54,721 nucleotides of DNA from an uncultured Opitutaceae bacterium (GTDB taxonomy: Bacteria; Verrucomicrobiota; Verrucomicrobiia; Opitutales; Opitutaceae): contig CAITBM010000143.1 in assembly GCA_903890485.1 (NCBI GenBank), forward strand, positions 1-54,721. Direction: 5' to 3'. The translations under genes were made by a program, and so were the position numbers. Under the pieces are notes generated by a model. That model did not search any database, was not told the origin of the DNA, and saw nothing but the letters and a program-made list of their open reading frames with translations. This document shows positions 50,964 through 54,721 of the stretch, in pieces; the stretch's first letter is position 1; every line of letters starts with the position of its first letter.

Positions 50964-51715
50964 GCGACGGCCACCAGCAGGACTTCTTCGGGAGCTTCGC
51001 ACCGGCCGAGGGCGTCCATCACGGCCCGCCGCCCGCGGTGGAGAAGTCGAGGGAGCAGGTCGTGTTCAAGCGAAGCGCGAGCGCCCGCAACTATCGGCTT
51101 TCCCTGCGGCGCGACGGTGTCGCGGTCGCCACGATACCGTCGCGGGGCTCCATGCGCGAGGCCGAGCGCTTCGTCGAGGAGCACCGAGAGTGGCTGGAGC
51201 GGGCCCGCGAGCGCCACCGCCAGCGGCCCCGGGCCGCCAGCGTCTGGACCATCGGGACGGCCCTGCTCTGGCGCGGCGAGTTCACGGAGATACGCCCGGC
51301 TTCGCTCGGTGAGAAACCCTCGGTGTGCCTGGCCGCAGACGTCTTCCGCGTGCCGCGCCTGGACGGCGACCTGCGCGCGGTGCTGGAGGCGCGCTTCATC
51401 AGGCTGGCCAAGGTCGAGCTTCCCGCGCGGACCTGGGAGCTCTCCGCGCAGACGCGCATGAACGTGACGCGCGTCACGGTCAGGGACCAGCGCTCGAGGT
51501 GGGGATCCTGCACGGCCGGCGGCGTCATCTCACTCAACTGGCGGCTGATCCTCACGCCGCCCGCCGTCCGCGATTACATCATCTACCACGAGCTCATGCA
51601 CCTTAAGGAAATGAATCACTCGGCAAGGTTTTGGGCGTGCGTCGACGAGGTGTGCCCGTCCTGGCGGGAGGCCGAGGCCTGGATCAAGCGCAACGGCGGG
51701 TTTGCCGGACTCTAG
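50960..51715 (+). CDS. YgjP-like (DUF45) zinc metallopeptidase
   Basis: A 251-residue protein. H210-E211-L-M-H214 in YIIYHELMHLKEMNHSARFW is the gluzincin-type zinc motif, and VRDQRSRWGSCTAGGVISLN is the diagnostic DUF45 segment. The N-terminal 90 residues are charged and carry the KRSASARNYRLSLRRDG start seen in relatives. Cytoplasmic; physiological substrate unknown. Coupled to the GNAT gene. Confidence 0.88.
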   Translation: MSDGHQQDFFGSFAPAEGVHHGPPPAVEKSREQVVFKRSASARNYRLSLRRDGVAVATIPSRGSMREAERFVEEHREWLERARERHRQRPRAASVWTIGTALLWRGEFTEIRPASLGEKPSVCLAADVFRVPRLDGDLRAVLEARFIRLAKVELPARTWELSAQTRMNVTRVTVRDQRSRWGSCTAGGVISLNWRLILTPPAVRDYIIYHELMHLKEMNHSARFWACVDEVCPSWREAEAWIKRNGGFAGL

Positions 51716-51767
51716 GGGAACGAAAAAACTCGGGGCATGTCGGAGAGGCCAGCACTCGTGCCCTCCC

Positions 51768-51995
51768 ATGCCGCGCAGACCCCGACCCAGTCCCTTGCAG
51801 AAGAAATCACCCGAGGCCGTGGCCGCGAAGAGGGGAGGCCACCGCATCGTGCGCGCGCTCGCCCGGAGCACGCTCCTGGCTGCAGGGCTCGTTGCCACGC
51901 ACCTCACGGTGGCCGAGATCGACCCGCGGTGCCCGCTCTTCAGCCCTACGCTCCTGGACAGGCTCCACTCGCCCGTCACCCGCATACACGAGTGA
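51768..51995 (+). CDS. Possible small hypothetical protein
   Basis: A 75-codon frame with a basic N-terminus (MPRRPRPSPLQKKSPEAVAA) and one weakly hydrophobic stretch (ALARSTLLAAGLVATHLTVA). No family is recognised. It fills the gap between the peptidase and the FKBP gene, but could equally be non-coding. Confidence 0.3.
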   Translation: MPRRPRPSPLQKKSPEAVAAKRGGHRIVRALARSTLLAAGLVATHLTVAEIDPRCPLFSPTLLDRLHSPVTRIHE

Positions 51996-51999
51996 CGGC

Positions 52000-52533
52000 T
52001 CAGCGGATGTCCACGAGCTCGACGTCGAAGACCAAGGTTGCATGGGCCGGGATCAGCGGGGGTTGTCCCGCTGCGCCGTAGGCGAGCCAGTAGGGGATGA
52101 TGAGCGTCCTCTTCGCCCCCTTCTTCATCGAGAGGAAGGCCTCGTCCCAGCCCTTGATCACCTGGCCGACCCCGACTTGGAAGGTGATCGGGGCCCCGTG
52201 CTTGTAGGAGCTGTCAAACTGGGTCCCGTCAAGGAGGCGCCCGACATACTGGGCCACGACGGTGTCGCCGATTTTGGGCGTGGTGGTTCCCACACCGGGC
52301 CCGTGGCTCACGTACATGAGACCCGACGCGGCCGTGTAGGCCGTCGGGTAGTTCTTGCGGATCAGGTAGGCGTCCTCGGAGGAGAGCTGCGGGGCGGACT
52401 CGGCCATCGAGGCCCTCATGGCGGCGTTGATGGGTTCCCCGGGATGCTTGCTCATCAGCATCCCCGAGCGCACGACAATCGCCAGGGTCAGGAGAATGAA
52501 TCCGAGAAGGATCAGGTAGAATTTGCTCCGCAT
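52000..52533 (-). CDS. FKBP-type peptidyl-prolyl cis-trans isomerase, membrane-anchored
   Basis: A 177-residue protein. An N-terminal helix (FYLILLGFILLTLAIVVRSG) anchors or exports it; a helical spacer follows, and the FKBP domain begins near residue 78 (GDTVVAQYVGRLLDGTQFDS, TFQVGVGQVIKGWDEAFLSM, LIIPYWLAYGAAG, LVFDVELVDI). The active-site aromatic and Asp residues look intact. It speeds folding of envelope proteins. Start chosen at the ATG before the hydrophobic helix. Confidence 0.88.
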   Translation of the reverse strand: MRSKFYLILLGFILLTLAIVVRSGMLMSKHPGEPINAAMRASMAESAPQLSSEDAYLIRKNYPTAYTAASGLMYVSHGPGVGTTTPKIGDTVVAQYVGRLLDGTQFDSSYKHGAPITFQVGVGQVIKGWDEAFLSMKKGAKRTLIIPYWLAYGAAGQPPLIPAHATLVFDVELVDIR

Positions 52534-52619
52534 GGGGTTGCTCTGGACCAAAGGCACGCCGGGCGAGATGGCAACCCGCCATTTGCGGAAATTGACCCCC
52601 GGCCCCAGGAACAGGGGAA

Positions 52620-52648
52620 CAAAAAACCTTCCCGGGCGAAGCCGGGAT
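52620..52648 (-). terminator. Terminator of the pilin-like gene
   Basis: On the minus strand TCCCGG and CCGGGA form a stem with a short loop, and a run of six T residues follows a few bases later. It is placed 27 bp after the pilin-like stop. Confidence 0.7.
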
Positions 52649-52674
52649 TTCTCAGCGCCGCCGAGTTCGGCTGG

Positions 52675-53031
52675 CTACATGTGGTAGGTGATCGTCCGCA
52701 CGCCGCCCACCCCGGTGACCGTGATCGTCGTGGCCTGGGTGTAGGCGCTTGGGTAATTCTCAGCAGCGATGGTGTTCAGCTCCTTGATGTACTGGGTCGG
52801 GCCCACGAGGTTGCTGAGCGCCGCCGTGGAAACTCCCGACTCGAGGAAATACTGGTCGGCGGCCGAAGATAGCTGCCGCGCGTTGTTGAGGACCGCCTTG
52901 TCCTGGGAGGCACTTGTAACCCTCTGAAACGCCGGAATCGCCATCGTGGCCAGAAGGCCAATGATGACGACGACGATCATTATCTCTACGAGGGTAAACC
53001 CCCGGCTAGAGACAGGGGATGAGGGCTTCAT
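52675..53031 (-). CDS. Type IV pilin-like prepilin
   Basis: A 118-residue protein with a short leader and the prepilin signal RG/FTLVEIMIVVVIIGLL, with the glutamate at mature position 5. The hydrophobic alpha-1 helix is followed by NNARQLSSAADQYFLESGVS, a pattern common in verrucomicrobial major-pilin or type II secretion pseudopilin proteins. No other pilus gene (pilB, pilC, pilD) is in the window. Role could be pilus, DNA uptake or secretion. Confidence 0.88.
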   Translation of the reverse strand: MKPSSPVSSRGFTLVEIMIVVVIIGLLATMAIPAFQRVTSASQDKAVLNNARQLSSAADQYFLESGVSTAALSNLVGPTQYIKELNTIAAENYPSAYTQATTITVTGVGGVRTITYHM

Positions 53032-53242
53032 ATTGGGCGGCCGCACGATCCGGCCGGTGGGACTATGCCAAACGTGCAGGGAAAATGCACGATTGGAGGC
53101 TTACGAAGTGCAAGGGGATGGCAAAAAATTGCAAAAAATTAAAGAATAAACGGCGCGCCTTCGCGGGAATTCACGGCCCAGAAATCAGCGAAACGATCCA
53201 TGGCTGATTGGGCCATGAATATCGAGGAAACGTAATTGGCTT
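53032..53242. promoter_or_regulatory. AT-rich leader region of the pilin-like gene
   Basis: About 210 bp without a gene, less GC-rich than its surroundings. It contains a perfect tandem repeat (GCAAAAAATT twice, 53121-53140) and a CATGGC/GCCATG inverted repeat near 53200-53218. It should hold the pilin promoter. A sigma54-like GG/GC pair occurs on the plus strand near 53119 but its spacing is one base short and it points away from the pilin gene. Confidence 0.45.
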
Positions 53243-54379
53243 CTAAAAAGATACTTGAGCCATCAATCCGTCAAGCATCGCGTCGATTGAGGCCTTGATT
53301 TTCGATCCCGGAATTTGTAAAAAATTTGGTAAAGTCTTTTTATAGAGGGCCAAATACTGGGCCTCCCGTTCCCGGGCTTCCGACAGGACGCCCTGGATCG
53401 CCCCCTGGAGCCGCGCCTCGTCATCACCGTGCTGCACGGGTTTGGACAAACCGATGAAGCGGGGGGCGAGCGCCTTGCCGACATGGAGAAACCATTCGTC
53501 GCGGTCCGCGAAGTAGACGGCCAGGATTGCCTGGTCCGCCAGCCCGAGGGACGTTGCAAGGGTCCCGACGAAGCGATCCGGGCTGTCGCCGGTGCCCGCC
53601 GGGACGAATTTTGCAAAAATCCGGGCGTCGATCCGGATCCCGGTCGCGCGATGGAAGTTGCCCAGCTTGAAGTTGAGGGTCTGTGCCCGCGGCGGGTCGA
53701 CTGGCAGGAGCTTGTCGGGGTCGTCAAACGGGGCACTCGGGCCGGGCTGGGGCGCATCGGTGAAACGCGCGGCCTTCGCCGAGAGCGCCGCGAACGTCGC
53801 CTCGTCCGCCTTGAACGCGTGGGCTGCGTCTCCGAGGCGAAGGATCCTCACGTGCATCACGTCGCCCTGGACGATGGACGGCAGCACCTCAAGTCCCCGG
53901 ACCGTGCGGCCAAAGACGGAGTACAGGTAATTCAGGCGCACCACCGGGGAGAGCGTGATGAAGAACTGCGAACCGTTCGTGTCGAGGCCGTCGTTGGCCA
54001 TCGAGAGGACCCCCGTCGCGTCGTGCCCTAGCTTGGGCGAGAACTCGTCGGGGAACGTGTAGCCCGGGCCGCCCTCGCCGGTTCCCTTGGGGTCGCCCCC
54101 CTGGACCACGAAACCGGGCACAACCCGGTGGAATGTGAGCCCCTCGAAGAACGGCTTTCGGGGCTGGGGTCCCAGGGTCCCCTCGGCGAGGCCCACGAAA
54201 TTGGCGACGGTGAGGGGGGCGTGGACGTAGTCCAGCTCGCAGGTGATCGTCCCCCTGGGCGTCGTGATCTCGGCGTAGAGCCCGTCCGGCAGCTGCGGAA
54301 GCGCGGCCGCTGCCAGCGGGACAAGCGGCAGAACGGCGGCCAGGCGCCTCAGTCCAGAAAGGAGCAGATGTATTGGCAA
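53243..54379 (-). CDS. Exported cyclophilin-type peptidyl-prolyl isomerase with C-terminal extension
   Basis: A 378-residue protein with a signal peptide (about residues 1-26). The cyclophilin domain spans about 30-190: [51 protein letters not shown] and [14 protein letters not shown], with the catalytic Arg in FHRV. About 185 further residues form an alpha/beta extension of unknown family. It helps fold periplasmic proteins. The start overlaps ppnP by 31 bp, so the two are co-transcribed. Confidence 0.88.
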   Translation of the reverse strand: MPIHLLLSGLRRLAAVLPLVPLAAAALPQLPDGLYAEITTPRGTITCELDYVHAPLTVANFVGLAEGTLGPQPRKPFFEGLTFHRVVPGFVVQGGDPKGTGEGGPGYTFPDEFSPKLGHDATGVLSMANDGLDTNGSQFFITLSPVVRLNYLYSVFGRTVRGLEVLPSIVQGDVMHVRILRLGDAAHAFKADEATFAALSAKAARFTDAPQPGPSAPFDDPDKLLPVDPPRAQTLNFKLGNFHRATGIRIDARIFAKFVPAGTGDSPDRFVGTLATSLGLADQAILAVYFADRDEWFLHVGKALAPRFIGLSKPVQHGDDEARLQGAIQGVLSEAREREAQYLALYKKTLPNFLQIPGSKIKASIDAMLDGLMAQVSF

Positions 54380-54678
54380 AGGCCGCTTTCCACCAAGATT
54401 GCGAATCCGCTCTTGGCCGGGACCCTGAAGCTCGAGCCCGCGGCATAGACGCGGGGTTCCGAGGTGCCGTCAAGCGTGACCCGGCACGACCCGTCGACGA
54501 TCTCCATCAGCTCCGCGGCATCCGTGTTGAAATGGAATGTTCCGGGCCGGATCAGGCCCAAGGTCTTGCGGCCGCCCTCGGGCAGGAGCAGGGTGTGGCT
54601 CACGACGTTGCCGTCAAAATACACATTGGCCTTCGTGACGACGGAGACCCCGTTGAACTGGGTGGCGATTGCGGTCAT
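54349..54678 (-). CDS. ppnP: Pyrimidine/purine nucleoside phosphorylase (DUF1255 cupin)
   Basis: A 109-residue single-domain cupin. [40 protein letters not shown] and [20 protein letters not shown] match the PpnP family, which cleaves nucleosides with phosphate to sugar-1-phosphate and base. Residue pattern is full length. It lies just before the cyclophilin gene. Confidence 0.9.
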   Translation of the reverse strand: MTAIATQFNGVSVVTKANVYFDGNVVSHTLLLPEGGRKTLGLIRPGTFHFNTDAAELMEIVDGSCRVTLDGTSEPRVYAAGSSFRVPAKSGFAILVESGLCQYICSFLD

Positions 54679-54721
54679 TGGTTGAGGGTTCCCATTCTGT
54701 AAGGTCGGCCCGCGGGGAGCC

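Noticed and set aside
53119-53135. Sigma54-like element TGGCAAAAAATTGC
   Set aside because: GG and GC are 9 rather than 10 bases apart, and the element points away from the pilin gene; part of the AT-rich tandem repeat instead.
1-54721. CRISPR arrays, tRNA, rRNA, insertion sequences
   Set aside because: Read-through of all intergenic gaps showed no regularly spaced repeats, no cloverleaf-like tRNA, no rRNA stretches and no transposase or inverted-repeat ends.

Overview
The window looks like a chromosomal segment of a high-GC (about two thirds G+C), Gram-negative member of the Verrucomicrobia, most likely Opitutaceae or a close relative. This is inferred from gene content: a planctomycete/verrucomicrobial-type cytochrome c domain, an exported GH29 fucosidase, a short type IV pilin-like protein of the style common in Opitutaceae, the block rpmH-rnpA-yidD-yidC-yebC followed by metX-metW, and LPS genes (lptF, arn). 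No rRNA, tRNA, CRISPR array, transposase or phage gene was recognised.

Layout. 1-1.9 kb: a markedly lower-GC islet carrying an EVE-HNH modification-dependent endonuclease and a NudG-like NUDIX hydrolase, joined on the left to the 3' stub of a resident gene. 1.9-11.2 kb: DsbD, a DUF2231/cytochrome c membrane protein, CstA, a PPi-type phosphofructokinase, PurB and HolA. 11.3-13.7 kb: an exported GH29 fucosidase fused to a second TIM-barrel-like domain. 13.7-18.5 kb: arnT-arnB-arnC-arnA(formyltransferase), one half of an aminoarabinose (Ara4N) lipid-A modification pathway. 18.5-27 kb: accessory and hypothetical genes, including a gene split by one amber codon, a cupin/decarboxylase pair, a TonB-C protein, a nitroreductase, and a deletion scar joining two truncated genes.

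27.1-34.5 kb: a nitrogen-flavoured cluster with an ammonium channel, a divergent APC permease, a membrane-anchored PP2C phosphatase/Ser-Thr kinase and a beta-barrel porin. A 73-bp imperfect palindrome holding two opposed sigma54-like elements lies between channel and permease, and a third such element precedes the porin. 34.5-38.2 kb: the other half of the arn pathway (arnA decarboxylase, arnD), an overlapping GNAT and LptF. 38.2-48 kb: a hybrid sensor kinase, a TPR protein, an M50 protease, PrmB, MetW, MetX, YebC, YidC, YidD, RnpA and L34. 48-54.7 kb: an NTF2-like protein, the C-terminal stub of an ABC permease, an M28 peptidase, a GNAT, a YgjP-like peptidase, FKBP and cyclophilin isomerases, a pilin-like protein and PpnP.

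How the genes may work together. The two arn half-loci together encode every dedicated enzyme from UDP-glucuronate to Ara4N-lipid A except Ugd and the ArnEF flippase; ArnA is present as two separate polypeptides about 16 kb apart. The 27-34.5 kb cluster is best read as a co-regulated uptake and signalling unit (outer-membrane pore, inner-membrane transporters, kinase/phosphatase). The islet at the left edge is best read as a small acquired defence cassette in which a nuclease attacks modified DNA and a nucleotide hydrolase may clear modified nucleotides. These joint roles are inferences from sequence and context.
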